Source: an uncultured Acidimicrobiales bacterium
GTDB taxonomy: Bacteria; Actinomycetota; Acidimicrobiia; Acidimicrobiales; SZUA-35
Direction: 5' to 3'
Assembly: GCA_937976305.1 (NCBI GenBank)
Contig: CALJSB010000149.1
Span: forward strand, 1-38,096
Length of the DNA: 38,096 nucleotides
Shown here: piece after piece, positions 22,367-30,725 of the stretch
Numbering within the stretch: position 1 is the first letter of the stretch
How the letters are laid out: each line of letters starts with the position of its first letter
Position numbers and translations under genes: made by a program
The notes under the pieces: generated by a model
Told to the model about the DNA's origin: nothing
The model's database searches: none
The model's input: the letters and a program-made list of their open reading frames with translations, nothing else

Positions 22367-22846
22367 ATGGGTCGAATGGCCCTGGAATTAGATGACATCG
22401 ATCTCCACCTTCTTGAAGCATTGGGAGACAACGCTCGGCTGAGCTATCGCGAGCTCGGGGACCTCGTCGGGTTGAGTTCTCCTGCTGCTGCCGATCGTGT
22501 CCGTCGGCTCGAACAGCGGGGGATCATCGCCGGCTATCGGGCCGAGATCGACTACGCAACGCTCGGGTTCCCGATCCAGTGCATCATCAACCTCAACACC
22601 AACGGTGGTCGGGGCGAGAACCTCGACGAGTTGCTCCATGACATGCCCGAAGTGATCGAAGCCGATCGTGTCACCGGATCTGAGTCACACGTGGTTCGTG
22701 CCGTGGTGCAAACGACCGCTCATCTCGAAGAGTTGCTGAACGACATGTGGGTTGTCTCAGACTCGGTGACCAACATCGTCACCTCGTCGCCGGTGCAGCG
22801 ACGGCCCATGATCTTGCGCCGCGCCCTTCCGAGGTCGATCTCGTAG
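22367..22846 (+). CDS. Lrp/AsnC-family transcription regulator
   Basis: The protein has 159 residues. LDDIDLHLLEALGDNARLSYRELGDLVGLSSPAAADRVRRLEQRGIIAGYRAEID (about 6-60) is the Lrp helix-turn-helix. The RAM/ligand domain follows (VIEADRVTGSESHVVRAVVQTTAHLEELL). It binds DNA as a multimer and senses an amino acid or related molecule. ATG 22367 or ATG 22376 may be used. It is divergent from the small gene at 22051-22251, a common arrangement for a regulator and its target. Confidence 0.9.
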   Translation: MGRMALELDDIDLHLLEALGDNARLSYRELGDLVGLSSPAAADRVRRLEQRGIIAGYRAEIDYATLGFPIQCIINLNTNGGRGENLDELLHDMPEVIEADRVTGSESHVVRAVVQTTAHLEELLNDMWVVSDSVTNIVTSSPVQRRPMILRRALPRSIS

Positions 22847-22918
22847 AGCTCCGCTTATGCGGGTGTGCCGCAACCGCAGACATCGCGGTCCGGTACACCG
22901 CTGCTGGGCATCAAACGC

Positions 22919-23425
22919 TTACGCATCAAGAACGGTGGGCCCACCATCGGCCGGACCAGCGAGAGGAGGTTCGCTCGACCACGGGAAGTTGATCCACGCG
23001 TCTGTGCGTTTCCAGATGTAGTCGCACTTCACGAGCGAGTGCGACTTCTCATACAGCACGGCCGTGCGCGACTCCGCAACAACGTCCTGACAGAACTCGT
23101 GGACGGTCTTGAGGGTGTGTCCGGTGTCGGCGACATCGTCTGCGACGAGCACTTTGGCTCCGGTGAGATCGAGCTTGTCGAGATACGGCGGGAGCATGAT
23201 CGGCACGTCGAGACGCTCGTCGACGCCTGAATAAAACTCGAGGTTCATGACGTAGAGGTTCTTCACAGAGAGCGCGTAGCCAAGTGAGCCGGCTGCAAAG
23301 AGACCACCACGGGCGATGGCCAAGATCATGTCCGGCCGATAGTCGTCGTCAGCGATCATGCCGGCGAGTTCTCTGATCGCGTTTCCGTAGGTTTGCCAGT
23401 CGAGTTCTTCGCGGGCGTCGGCCAT
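22919..23425 (-). CDS. Phosphoribosyltransferase, xanthine/guanine type
   Basis: The protein has 168 residues with a strong GGAGATCC ribosome-binding site before ATG 23425. The PRPP loop is VLVADDVADTGHTL at about residues 92-105. The N-terminal ILAIARGGLFAAGSLGYAL, and the C-terminal YIWKRTDAWINFPWSSEPPL with an aromatic base-stacking Trp, fit the hypoxanthine/xanthine-guanine class of type I enzymes. It would salvage a purine base with PRPP. The specific base cannot be read from sequence alone. Confidence 0.85.
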   Translation of the reverse strand: MADAREELDWQTYGNAIRELAGMIADDDYRPDMILAIARGGLFAAGSLGYALSVKNLYVMNLEFYSGVDERLDVPIMLPPYLDKLDLTGAKVLVADDVADTGHTLKTVHEFCQDVVAESRTAVLYEKSHSLVKCDYIWKRTDAWINFPWSSEPPLAGPADGGPTVLDA

Positions 23426-23521
23426 GTTGGATCTCCGTGAAAAGTGAGATTGATGCGGGCACTTTGAAACAAACAGTGTGCCGCGGCCGCCCCGCCAAAC
23501 TGCGCCCTGACAGACCCTGTG

Positions 23522-23872
23522 TCAGGCGTGCTGTGCGTTGAGGTAGTTGTAGACGGTGAAGCGGGAGATCTCGAGACGATTGGCAACGTCTTCGACCGCC
23601 TTGCGCAGCGTAAAGGCGCCGAGCTGGTCGAGTCGATGCACGACCCGTTGCTTCCCGGCGCGATCAAGCGTTGTGACCGCGTCGCCGACTTCTCGTTCGA
23701 CCTGATCGACGAGTCGGTCAAGCGCTCCGTGGAGACCGCCGAGCCGCAGACCGCCAACGATCTCATGGTCGAACACGAGGGGCAGGTCACCCGGAGCCAT
23801 GTCGTCGCACTCGACGATTTCAGCCCCGACAGCAGCCGCGATCGGTTCGCTCGCAACGAGAAACGGATGCAT
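23522..23872 (-). CDS. YheO-like regulator with C-terminal helix-turn-helix
   Basis: The protein has 116 residues. The C-terminus GAFTLRKAVEDVANRLEISRFTVYNYLN (about 85-112) is the HTH_22 helix-turn-helix of YheO/DauR-like regulators. The N-terminal 80 residues (EPIAAAVGAEIVECDDM..LPLVFDHEIVGGLRLGG) are much shorter than the full PAS-like sensor domain of about 200-residue YheO relatives. It is therefore a small member or a truncated one. Its target is unknown. It is divergent from the peptidase gene. Confidence 0.7.
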   Translation of the reverse strand: MHPFLVASEPIAAAVGAEIVECDDMAPGDLPLVFDHEIVGGLRLGGLHGALDRLVDQVEREVGDAVTTLDRAGKQRVVHRLDQLGAFTLRKAVEDVANRLEISRFTVYNYLNAQHA

Positions 23873-23972
23873 GGTGAACCACGTTATCCACAGCGCATGG
23901 TGTGTCGTCAGCGGGATTGGGCGAATGTTCGCAGTGACGGCCCCCGACCTGAGGGTTTGGTGTCGTTTGGGT

Positions 23973-23978
23973 TACAGT
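23973..23978 (+). promoter_or_regulatory. Probable -10 box of the peptidase gene
   Basis: TACAGT ends eight bases before GTG 23987, fitting a leaderless or nearly leaderless transcript. This supports GTG 23987 over ATG 24005 as the start. Confidence 0.4.
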
Positions 23979-23986
23979 CTTCAGCC

Positions 23987-25225
23987 GTGTGGAGTCCAGA
24001 TCGGATGCAGGAGCGCGACCACCTCGCACGCTCTCGCCCTGACCCAACTCGCCGGAACCGGCGCGTCGTGGCCCGGGTCGCGGTGGCCCTCGCTGCCCTG
24101 CTGTTTGCAGCAACGACGCCGTTCTCCGCATCTGCTCAGGACACCGAAGAACAAGCTCGAGAAGAGCGCAATCGTGTGCGGGCCGAGAAGGCCGAAGCTG
24201 CCCGTGAGCTCGACATCGCACAGGCCGACGACGCGGCTGTGGCCACAGCACTTCGCGACATCACCGACATCGTCAACGCCCAGCAAGCCGAGGTCGACGA
24301 ATCATCTCGTCAGCTCGAGCTGTCGAGAGAAACAGCGATCGCAGCCGAAGAAGCCATTTTCGCCGCTGATGCCGAGCAGGCCGAGCTCGAAGCCGGACTT
24401 GCCAATCGAGCCGTTGCCGGGTTCCTCAACAGCGACCGCGGTGCCGCGACCTTCTTTAGCTCAGACGACCTCACCCAGGCCATCCGGCAGACCTCGATGC
24501 TCGAAGAGGCCAACGCCGACACGAGCGACCTGCTCGAAGAGCTCCGGATCGTTCGCGAAGATCGCCAAGTCGCTGAATCGCTTGCCGCCGAGGCGGTGCT
24601 CGAAGCCGAGGCCCTCGAGTTGGAACTCGAGGAGAATCTCGCCACGTGGGAAGTCGAGAAGGGCGTTCAGGAAGAGTTGAAGGCCGAGATGGCGGCGCGG
24701 GTCGCGGTTTGGGAGGCCGAAGTCGCCGAATTTGAGGCCGAGGATGCCCGCCTCACCGAGATCATTCGGGCCGAGCAGGCAAAGAACAATCCTGTTGTGC
24801 CGACGTCGACGGCGGCTCCCGCCCCCGGCACCCCTTCGGTGTCGGGCTTCCAGTGGCCAATCAACGCTTCGGTCAGCAGCAGCTTCGGGTACCGCGTGCA
24901 CCCAATCTTCGGCACCAGACGGCTGCACAGCGGCATCGATCTTGGCGCTGGTTCGGGTACGCCGATTGCGGCCGCCAAGAGCGGAACCGTGATTGCGGCC
25001 GGCTGGCAGGGTGGCTACGGCAACACCGTGGTCATTTCACACGGCGAGGGGATCACCTCGTTGTACGCCCACCAGTCGAGCATCGCAGTATCGGTCGGAG
25101 ACGAAGTCAACCGGGGCGACATCATCGGCTTCGTGGGATCGACTGGTTGGTCGACCGGACCACATCTGCATTTTGAGATTCGAGTCAACGGCGTGGCCGT
25201 CGACCCGTTGCCGTACATGCCGTAA
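23987..25225 (+). CDS. Secreted M23 peptidase with coiled coil (EnvC/NlpD-like)
   Basis: The protein has 412 residues from GTG 23987. A signal peptide (VARVAVALAALLFAATTPFSASA) ends near residue 47. A long coiled coil rich in Ala, Glu and Arg runs to about residue 265. A short Pro/Thr linker precedes the M23 domain, with the zinc ligands in HSGIDLGAGSGTP (HxxxD) and GPHLHFEIRVNG (HxH) and the FGYRVHPIFGTRRLH lead-in. All catalytic residues are present, so it should cut peptidoglycan cross-links or activate amidases during division. The frame stays open far upstream of 23987, but that part lies over the regulator gene on the other strand and is not used. Confidence 0.92.
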   Translation: MWSPDRMQERDHLARSRPDPTRRNRRVVARVAVALAALLFAATTPFSASAQDTEEQAREERNRVRAEKAEAARELDIAQADDAAVATALRDITDIVNAQQAEVDESSRQLELSRETAIAAEEAIFAADAEQAELEAGLANRAVAGFLNSDRGAATFFSSDDLTQAIRQTSMLEEANADTSDLLEELRIVREDRQVAESLAAEAVLEAEALELELEENLATWEVEKGVQEELKAEMAARVAVWEAEVAEFEAEDARLTEIIRAEQAKNNPVVPTSTAAPAPGTPSVSGFQWPINASVSSSFGYRVHPIFGTRRLHSGIDLGAGSGTPIAAAKSGTVIAAGWQGGYGNTVVISHGEGITSLYAHQSSIAVSVGDEVNRGDIIGFVGSTGWSTGPHLHFEIRVNGVAVDPLPYMP

Positions 25226-25301
25226 GGCGCTTCCGCCGAGCGAGCCGCGACTGCAACGTCTCGTCAGACACGATTGAAGATCAAGCGAGCCACGAGTGTC
25301 G

Positions 25302-26957
25302 CTAGACACGAATGTTGATCGTGTGCCAGCCGCTTGCACCGTTTGGTGCAGGCGCCGTGCGCTGCTCGGTCTGCGTGACCCCATCACCATCGGTCGCTCG
25401 CACGCTGACGATGTGATCGCCGGGAGTGGCTTCCCAGTTCAAGCTCCATTGGCGCCAGGCGTGGATGCCGAGGGCTTCGCCGAGCTCAGCCTCTTGCCAT
25501 TCGCCACCGTCGATCTGCACCTCGACCCGCTCGATGCCGCGGTTCGGAGCCCAGGCCACACCGGCAATCGGTGTGGTTCCGGCTGCCACCGCTTGTCCAC
25601 GCCGGGGGGTGTCGATGCGTGACTGCGTCTTGACTGGGCCTTCCTTGGACCAGCCTCGGGGAATCCAGTAGCCGTTGAAGTCTTCGAGTGTGGTGAGGGT
25701 GATCGAATCGAGCCACTTGGTGGCAGAGACGTATCCGTAGAGTCCACTGACAACAAGGCGGGCCGGAAAGCCGTGCTCGACCGGAAGCGGCTCGCCGTTC
25801 ATGGCAATAGCCACCATCGCAGTTCGGCCGTCAAAGGCGAGGTCGGTGGGGAAGCCACAGGTCCAGCCGTCGACAGAACGACTGCTGATTTGCGTTGCTG
25901 CCGGGTTGACTCCTGCTTCCTCGAGGAGTTCGCTGAGCGGCACGCCCTGCCACACCGCATTGCCGACGAGGTTGCCGCCAATCTCGTTTGAGACACACGA
26001 GAGGGTCACCGGCGCCGTCATCGTCGCCCGGTCCAGAAGGTCTTGATAGGTGAAGGTGAGCGGTGTGTCGACCATGCCGTCGATGGTGACGGTCCAGTCG
26101 GTCGGGTCGACCTGGGGGACGAGCAGCGCAGTATCGATGCGGTAGAACTCGTCGTTTGGCACGACGACTGGGCTGATGTTGGCGACGTTGGCGACAGGGT
26201 GAGCATTCGCACTCGTGACCATGTTGTTGATCTCTTCAGGAATCTGAATCGACCCACCAGCGACTTGCGCTCGGGCCTCGTTTACCGAGAACCGGCCACG
26301 AAGGTTGTTTGCCGCCACAGCGCCGAAGGCAGCGAGCGCAGCCAGCCCACCTGACCAGCTGATGAACGTGCGTCGGCTGAGTGAGGGCTCGGTTGCTGTT
26401 GGGGTGAACTCTCGCCCTTCAGATTCGGCCTGCGCCTTGGCGATCACATCTTGTAGGACGGGGCCTTGTGTGGCTCGAAGCAGGGTGGCGAGCACGCCGA
26501 CACCCGCAACCACGGCGATTGCTGCGATCAGGAACCCTGCGAACGCTCCGTTGCGAGCGTCGACCGCCATGGCCCAGAAACCGACGAGACCGAAAGCGGC
26601 GATCCCGAGTGCTCCGACGGAGAAGCGTCGCCGAGAAGCGATGCCGAACGCAGCCGCAAGCAGCAGGCTGATGATGAGGGTGCCGATGATGAGAGCTTCT
26701 TTGTCGGCAAGGCCGAACACGTCTTTGCCGAAGTTGACGACGGCGACGGGAGCCTTGTCGACGACTCGGTTGGCGACCGCCGTGACCGGACCCGGCCGAC
26801 CGTTGGCGACGGCGGCTGCGAACTCGCCTGCGGCGAGGGCGGCGCCGCCCGCGATGACTCCAGCGAGCGCCGCTTTGGTCGCGCTCACTTCGTCGCCGGC
26901 TGACGCTGGTTTGTCGGCCGCTGCGTCATTTTTTGTTTGTGAGTTCGTGATGGTCAT
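25302..26957 (-). CDS. Membrane sulfite-oxidase-like molybdopterin oxidoreductase
   Basis: The protein has 551 residues. The N-terminal 170 residues hold four or so membrane helices (about 28-50, 88-107, 115-132, 138-160). SRRTFISWSGGLAALAAFGAVAA near residue 195 is a twin-arginine-like segment. The SUOX-type domain follows (VPNDEFYRIDTALLVPQVDPTDWTVTIDGMV), with the molybdenum Cys in PVTLSCVSNEIGGNLVGNAVWQGVP and the cofactor-binding ARLVVSGLYGYVSATKWLDSITL. A C-terminal Mo-co dimerisation domain (VAWAPNRGIERVEVQIDGGEW) ends it. It probably oxidises sulfite or reduces an S/N-oxide outside the membrane. The membrane domain may carry electrons or simply anchor it. Confidence 0.88.
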   Translation of the reverse strand: MTITNSQTKNDAAADKPASAGDEVSATKAALAGVIAGGAALAAGEFAAAVANGRPGPVTAVANRVVDKAPVAVVNFGKDVFGLADKEALIIGTLIISLLLAAAFGIASRRRFSVGALGIAAFGLVGFWAMAVDARNGAFAGFLIAAIAVVAGVGVLATLLRATQGPVLQDVIAKAQAESEGREFTPTATEPSLSRRTFISWSGGLAALAAFGAVAANNLRGRFSVNEARAQVAGGSIQIPEEINNMVTSANAHPVANVANISPVVVPNDEFYRIDTALLVPQVDPTDWTVTIDGMVDTPLTFTYQDLLDRATMTAPVTLSCVSNEIGGNLVGNAVWQGVPLSELLEEAGVNPAATQISSRSVDGWTCGFPTDLAFDGRTAMVAIAMNGEPLPVEHGFPARLVVSGLYGYVSATKWLDSITLTTLEDFNGYWIPRGWSKEGPVKTQSRIDTPRRGQAVAAGTTPIAGVAWAPNRGIERVEVQIDGGEWQEAELGEALGIHAWRQWSLNWEATPGDHIVSVRATDGDGVTQTEQRTAPAPNGASGWHTINIRV

Positions 26958-27123
26958 CGTGTGGTCTTCTTGTCGGCGAGGCTGAGGATGGCAGCAAGAT
27001 CTCTACCACTGTGACTCAAGCAACCAGCGGAGTGGGGATCCTGTTCCTCCGTTCAGCACTTGTTCACAGCATTGAGGACCCAAAGCGGGAATGACGTCTC
27101 GGTGATCTTGGTTTGATGCGTTC

Positions 27124-27837
27124 GTGCACAGAACCCCCGTTTTGCCTTCCGAGGCTCTGCACGCCGACGTATCCAGTGTCAGGCCTGCTCCGCGTCCGCG
27201 CCTTTTGGCGCGCTCTGCGGCGCTCTTGCTCGGCCTGACGCTGGGTGCCGCGGCCTGCGGCTCCTCTTCCGATTCACCCGATACATCGGCTGCTGGCTCC
27301 AGTTCTGAAGCGATTTCGGCATCGTCCGACGGTGATGCCAACGACGGTGCTTCCAACGACGGTGCTTCCAACGACGACGCCTCCAGCGATGCAGCTGCTG
27401 ACGCTGGCGCCTCGACGGAAAATCTGTTCCCCGACGTGAACGTGTTGTCGATCAGCGACGGGGCGACGCTCAACCTTTCCGAAGAGCTCTCAGGCGGCGA
27501 CACTGCGGTCCTGTTGTGGTTCTTCGCCCCGCATTGAGCGACCTGCCGGCGGGAAGGTCCCGCTGTCGAGCAGTTTGCTCGAGACCACGCAGATGAAGTG
27601 CGAGTCGTTGGCATGGGCGCTCAGGACTCCTTTGAGTTCGCCCAAGAGTTCCAAGGAAGCACCGGAACAACTTCGTTCACCATGATCTGGGATGAGTCCT
27701 TCGCCTCGTGGGCCTACTACGGCGTGCGCGGTCAACCCACAGCAATCTTGGTCGACCCAAGCGGCAACCCGATCATCGGATGGAGCGGCTTCTTCGACCA
27801 GGAAGAAGTGCTGGAGCTCGCCGCCGAGTACTTGTAG
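27124..27837 (+). CDS. Thioredoxin-like (TlpA-type) lipoprotein, probable selenoprotein with in-frame TGA
   Basis: Read through TGA 27535-27537, this gives 237 residues with Sec at 138. A lipoprotein signal (AALLLGLTLGAAAC) is followed by a Ser/Asp/Ala-rich linker and a thioredoxin fold: NVLSISDGATLNLSEEL, AVLLWFFAPH-U-ATCRREGPAVEQFA, VVGMGAQDS, and GVRGQPTAILVDPSGN with the cis-Pro. TlpA relatives have WFWAPWCxxC at this place, so TGA falls on the first redox Cys and C141 on the second (UxxC). Homology continues without break in the same frame after TGA, which is not expected for a real stop. A hairpin follows the TGA at the distance used by bacterial SECIS elements. It would sit outside the membrane as a disulfide or peroxide reductase. 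Start GTG 27124 is uncertain. The genome must carry selA-D. Confidence 0.8.
27539..27568 (+). promoter_or_regulatory. Candidate bacterial SECIS hairpin after the Sec TGA
   Basis: Inner stem CGGCGGGA (27547-27554) pairs with TCCCGCTG (27558-27565) through one G-T pair, with apex AGG. The lower stem CGAC (27539-27542) pairs with GTCG (27565-27568); the two stems compete for base 27565. The apex reads AAGGU(C), and E. coli fdhF carries AGGUC in its loop. The loop lies about 18 bases after the TGA, inside the 16-37 window of bacterial SECIS. SelB would bind it and bring Sec-tRNA. Confidence 0.65.
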
Positions 27838-27884
27838 CTGATCCTGCTTCGCCCCGACGCGAGATCAGGTGCCATGCTGGGTCG

Positions 27885-28640
27885 ATGATCGACCTACAGG
27901 GACGAGTGGTGTTGGTGACCGGCGGCAACGGCGGTATCGGATTGGGCATGGCTGAAGGCTGCGCCATGGCCGGGGCCTCCGTTGTTATCTGGGGGACCAA
28001 CACGACCAAGCTCGACAACGCCGAAGCCAAGTTGCGTGACCTCGGCGCCGAGGTGCTGGCAGCTCGCGTCGATGTGAGCGACGAGGAGCAGGTGGTGACC
28101 TCGATGGCTGCTGCGGTCGAACGTTTCGGCCGGGTTGATGCAGCGTTTGCCAATGCGGGCGTCAGCGGCGGCGGACCGTTTCTCGAACAGACAGCCCAGA
28201 CCTGGCGCGATTGCCTTGCCGTGAACCTCGACGGTGCATTCTTCACGTTTCGTGAGGCAGCCCGCCACATGGTCGAACGCGGAGAAGGCGGATCCCTCGT
28301 CGGGGTCTCATCCACGTCAGCTATCCATGGTGCACCGGGTGCCCAGCCCTACGCGGCCTCAAAGGCAGCGATGTTGGCGATGGTGCGTGGCCTCGCCGTT
28401 GAGTTCGCACGGTACGGCATTCGGGCCAATTCGGTGATTCCGGGCTGGACCGAGACCGAGATGACCGAGGCCGGCCGCGAGAACGACAAGTTCCTGTCCA
28501 ACACGACGAAGCGAACACCGATTCGGCGCTGGGGCACACCAGACGATTTCCGGGCTGTCGGCGCCTTTCTCGCCGACCCGACCCAGGCGTTTCATACCGG
28601 CGACGAGGTCATCCTTGACGGCGGATACACCCGATTCTGA
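27885..28640 (+). CDS. Short-chain dehydrogenase/reductase (SDR)
   Basis: The protein has 251 residues from ATG 27885. The cofactor motif TGGNGGIGLGMAEG is at about 13-26. NAGVSGGG marks the central sheet. The catalytic Ser is in VGVSSTSAIHG and YAASK holds Tyr and Lys. The C-terminus RWGTPDDFRAVGAFLADP..FHTGDEVILDGGYTRF is standard. It reduces or oxidises a carbonyl or alcohol with NAD(P)H; the substrate is unknown. It is 48 bases after the selenoprotein gene and heads the ferredoxin/reductase cluster. Confidence 0.92.
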   Translation: MIDLQGRVVLVTGGNGGIGLGMAEGCAMAGASVVIWGTNTTKLDNAEAKLRDLGAEVLAARVDVSDEEQVVTSMAAAVERFGRVDAAFANAGVSGGGPFLEQTAQTWRDCLAVNLDGAFFTFREAARHMVERGEGGSLVGVSSTSAIHGAPGAQPYAASKAAMLAMVRGLAVEFARYGIRANSVIPGWTETEMTEAGRENDKFLSNTTKRTPIRRWGTPDDFRAVGAFLADPTQAFHTGDEVILDGGYTRF

Positions 28641-28706
28641 GATATTTTGCCGACTGTGACCGGCGCGTGGCGGTCTGATACCGCGAGTTGTGAAAGGATG
28701 CTTGCC

Positions 28707-28898
28707 ATGAAGGTGACAGTTGATTTTGACCTGTGTGAGAGCAATGCGATCTGCATGGCGGCGGCGCCCGAGGTTTTCGAGGTCCGCGACGATGACTTCC
28801 TCTACGTCCTGAACGAGAACCCCGGGGCTGAACTCCATGACAAGGTGCGGGAAGCCGCTGAGCGCTGCCCCAAGCAGGCCATCACCCTTGAAGACTGA
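28707..28898 (+). CDS. Small [3Fe-4S]-type ferredoxin
   Basis: The protein has 63 residues. ATG 28707 has GAAAGGA eight bases upstream; ATG 28698 would overlap that site. Cysteines C10, C16 and C53 follow the CX5C...CP pattern with PEVFEV between, typical of three-cysteine ferredoxins that serve bacterial cytochromes P450. It passes single electrons in the cytoplasm. The next gene, six bases away, encodes its reductase. Confidence 0.9.
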   Translation: MKVTVDFDLCESNAICMAAAPEVFEVRDDDFLYVLNENPGAELHDKVREAAERCPKQAITLED

Positions 28899-28904
28899 CG
28901 CTCG

Positions 28905-30122
28905 GTGAGCGATCGCCGAATCGTCGTGGCCGGTGCATCGCTGGCTGGCGCCCAGGCGGCCCAAACCCTTCGTCGCCAAGGTTTCGAAGGCGTCATCGAA
29001 CTCATCGGCGACGAAGCCCACGCGCCGTACAACCGACCGCCGTTGTCAAAGAAGTATCTCGCTGGTGAGGCCGACTACGACTCGCTCCGGCTTCGGTCGA
29101 TGGCGGACCCCGCCGAGCTGAACGTCGATCTTCAGCTTGGTCGGCGAGTGTCGGGTCTCGACGTTGGCAACCAGACGCTGCAGGTGACAAGCCTTGCGGA
29201 CGCTGCCACAGTCGAGGTCAGCTACGACGGCCTCATCATCGCGACCGGTGCTCGGGCCCGGAGATTGCCCGGGGTTGACCTCGATGGTGTTTTCGAGTTA
29301 CGAACCGTCGACGATGCAGATCGGCTCCGCGCTGAGTTTGAGGCTGGCCCGGCCCGTGTTGTGGTGATCGGCGCCGGATTCATCGGCGCCGAAGTTGCCG
29401 CCACAGCCCGAGAAGCTGGCCTTGCTGTCACGTTGGTCGAAGCCGAGGAAGCACCGCTGCAACGAGTGCTCGATCGAGATGCGGGCATGGCGATCGTTGA
29501 TCTACACCGGGGCCATGGTGTCGACGTTCGGCTCGGTGTTGGCGTTCAACGACTCGTCGGAGAGCAGCGCATCAGCGGGGTCGAACTCGCCGACGGCACG
29601 GTGATCGATGCTGACGTCGTCGTTGTCGGCATCGGTGTCATTCCGAATACCGAATGGGCCGACGATTCAGGGCTTGCGATCGACAACGGTGTCGTGTGCG
29701 ATGCCACCTGTCTCGCAGCCCCAAACGCGGTCGCGGTCGGAGACGTCGCCCGATGGGATCATCCCCGCTACGGACTCATCCGCTCTGAGCAGTGGGACAA
29801 CGCAGTCGAGCAGGGGAGCTTCGGGGCGAAGCGTTTGCTCGCCGCATGGACGGGTGACCCGGTCGAACCCTTCGCTCCGATTCCTTCCTTCTGGTCTGAC
29901 CAGTACGACCGCAAGATTCAGTTGTCTGGAGTGCCATCAGACAACGTCGAGATCGTGCAGGGCTCACTCGCCGAGCAGCGATTCGTCCAGCTCTACATCG
30001 ACGGCCAGGGACGACCGACGGGTGCACTCACCTGGAATCGGCCCCGCCAGTCGATGCAGGCCCGCATGTTGCTCGACAACGATGCGGAGCTCGATGAGAT
30101 GCGCGAAGCGCTGGGCGGCTGA
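28905..30122 (+). CDS. FAD-dependent ferredoxin reductase
   Basis: The protein has 405 residues from GTG 28905. The FAD motif is VVAGASLAGAQAAQTLRR (about 6-23) and the NAD motif VVIGAGFIGAEVAATARE (about 149-166). A second FAD contact lies in VAVGDVARWDHP. It matches the Pdr/BphA4-type oxygenase-coupled reductases. It moves electrons from NAD(P)H to the adjacent ferredoxin. No P450 or Rieske oxygenase lies in the window, so the terminal acceptor is elsewhere. Confidence 0.93.
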   Translation: MSDRRIVVAGASLAGAQAAQTLRRQGFEGVIELIGDEAHAPYNRPPLSKKYLAGEADYDSLRLRSMADPAELNVDLQLGRRVSGLDVGNQTLQVTSLADAATVEVSYDGLIIATGARARRLPGVDLDGVFELRTVDDADRLRAEFEAGPARVVVIGAGFIGAEVAATAREAGLAVTLVEAEEAPLQRVLDRDAGMAIVDLHRGHGVDVRLGVGVQRLVGEQRISGVELADGTVIDADVVVVGIGVIPNTEWADDSGLAIDNGVVCDATCLAAPNAVAVGDVARWDHPRYGLIRSEQWDNAVEQGSFGAKRLLAAWTGDPVEPFAPIPSFWSDQYDRKIQLSGVPSDNVEIVQGSLAEQRFVQLYIDGQGRPTGALTWNRPRQSMQARMLLDNDAELDEMREALGG

Positions 30123-30148
30123 ACGAGCGTGACCCGCAGATCGCTCCG

Positions 30149-30664
30149 TTGAAGAACGCAGGGGACGAACTCGTCGAAGAAGTGGACGTCGACGGTCGCG
30201 TGCTGCGCATTGTCACCCGGGCGGAGATGCGAGCTGCGTTGCTTCGCCATCGCTGCACCTACGTTGCGGTCATCACGAGCCGAGACGAGATCGTCGTGCA
30301 CAAGCGAGCCGATTGGAAAGACGTCTACCCCGGCTGGTGGGATGTGACCTTTGGCGGCGTGTGCGATCCGGGTGAAGCGTGGGACGATGCGGCCCGCCGC
30401 GAGCTCGCGGAGGAGGCAGGTCTTTTCGACGTTGCGCTCGAACCGGTTGGCCCGATGGCGTTCGCTGGGGAAGACGGTGCGGTTCTCGGGCGTGTCTACC
30501 TCGCTCGAACCGACCAAGAACCGGAGTGCCCCGACGGCGAAGTCGTCGCAACCGACCGGGTGAAATTGAACGATCTCAACGCCTGGTTTGAGGGGCGAGA
30601 CGTGTGTCTCGACTCGCGAGATGTTGTTTGGCCGCTCCTCCGATCCCATCTGAAGAACTTGTGA
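30149..30664 (+). CDS. Nudix hydrolase
   Basis: The protein has 171 residues from TTG 30149; no ATG or GTG exists before the next upstream stop in this frame. The Nudix box GX5EX7REUXEEXGU is intact (GVCDPGE..REL.EEAGL, about 70-92). GRVLRIVTRAEMRAALLRHRCTYVAV before it is like the YfcD / IPP-isomerase-like group. It hydrolyses a nucleoside diphosphate linked to some moiety, or a related pyrophosphate; the substrate is unknown. It lies 26 bases after the ferredoxin reductase. Confidence 0.85.
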   Translation: MKNAGDELVEEVDVDGRVLRIVTRAEMRAALLRHRCTYVAVITSRDEIVVHKRADWKDVYPGWWDVTFGGVCDPGEAWDDAARRELAEEAGLFDVALEPVGPMAFAGEDGAVLGRVYLARTDQEPECPDGEVVATDRVKLNDLNAWFEGRDVCLDSRDVVWPLLRSHLKNL

Positions 30665-30725
30665 ACAAGGACCGGCGACTCATGACGGTGGGACGTTCTG
30701 CGTGCTCTTGTTGGTTACAGGCACC

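Noticed and set aside
23519-23986. N-terminal extension of the M23 peptidase
   Set aside because: It lies over the regulator gene on the other strand, and the signal peptide follows GTG 23987 directly.
25275-25315. AGACACGA direct and inverted words between the peptidase and the molybdoenzyme
   Set aside because: They are short, imperfect copies in a 76-base gap; no clear terminator or site can be defended.
27124-27537. Separate short lipoprotein followed by a separate 79-residue protein (27598-27837)
   Set aside because: The two halves of one thioredoxin fold share a frame and only TGA divides them, precisely at the redox residue. One selenoprotein is more likely than two genes, although a pseudogene with a nonsense change is still possible.
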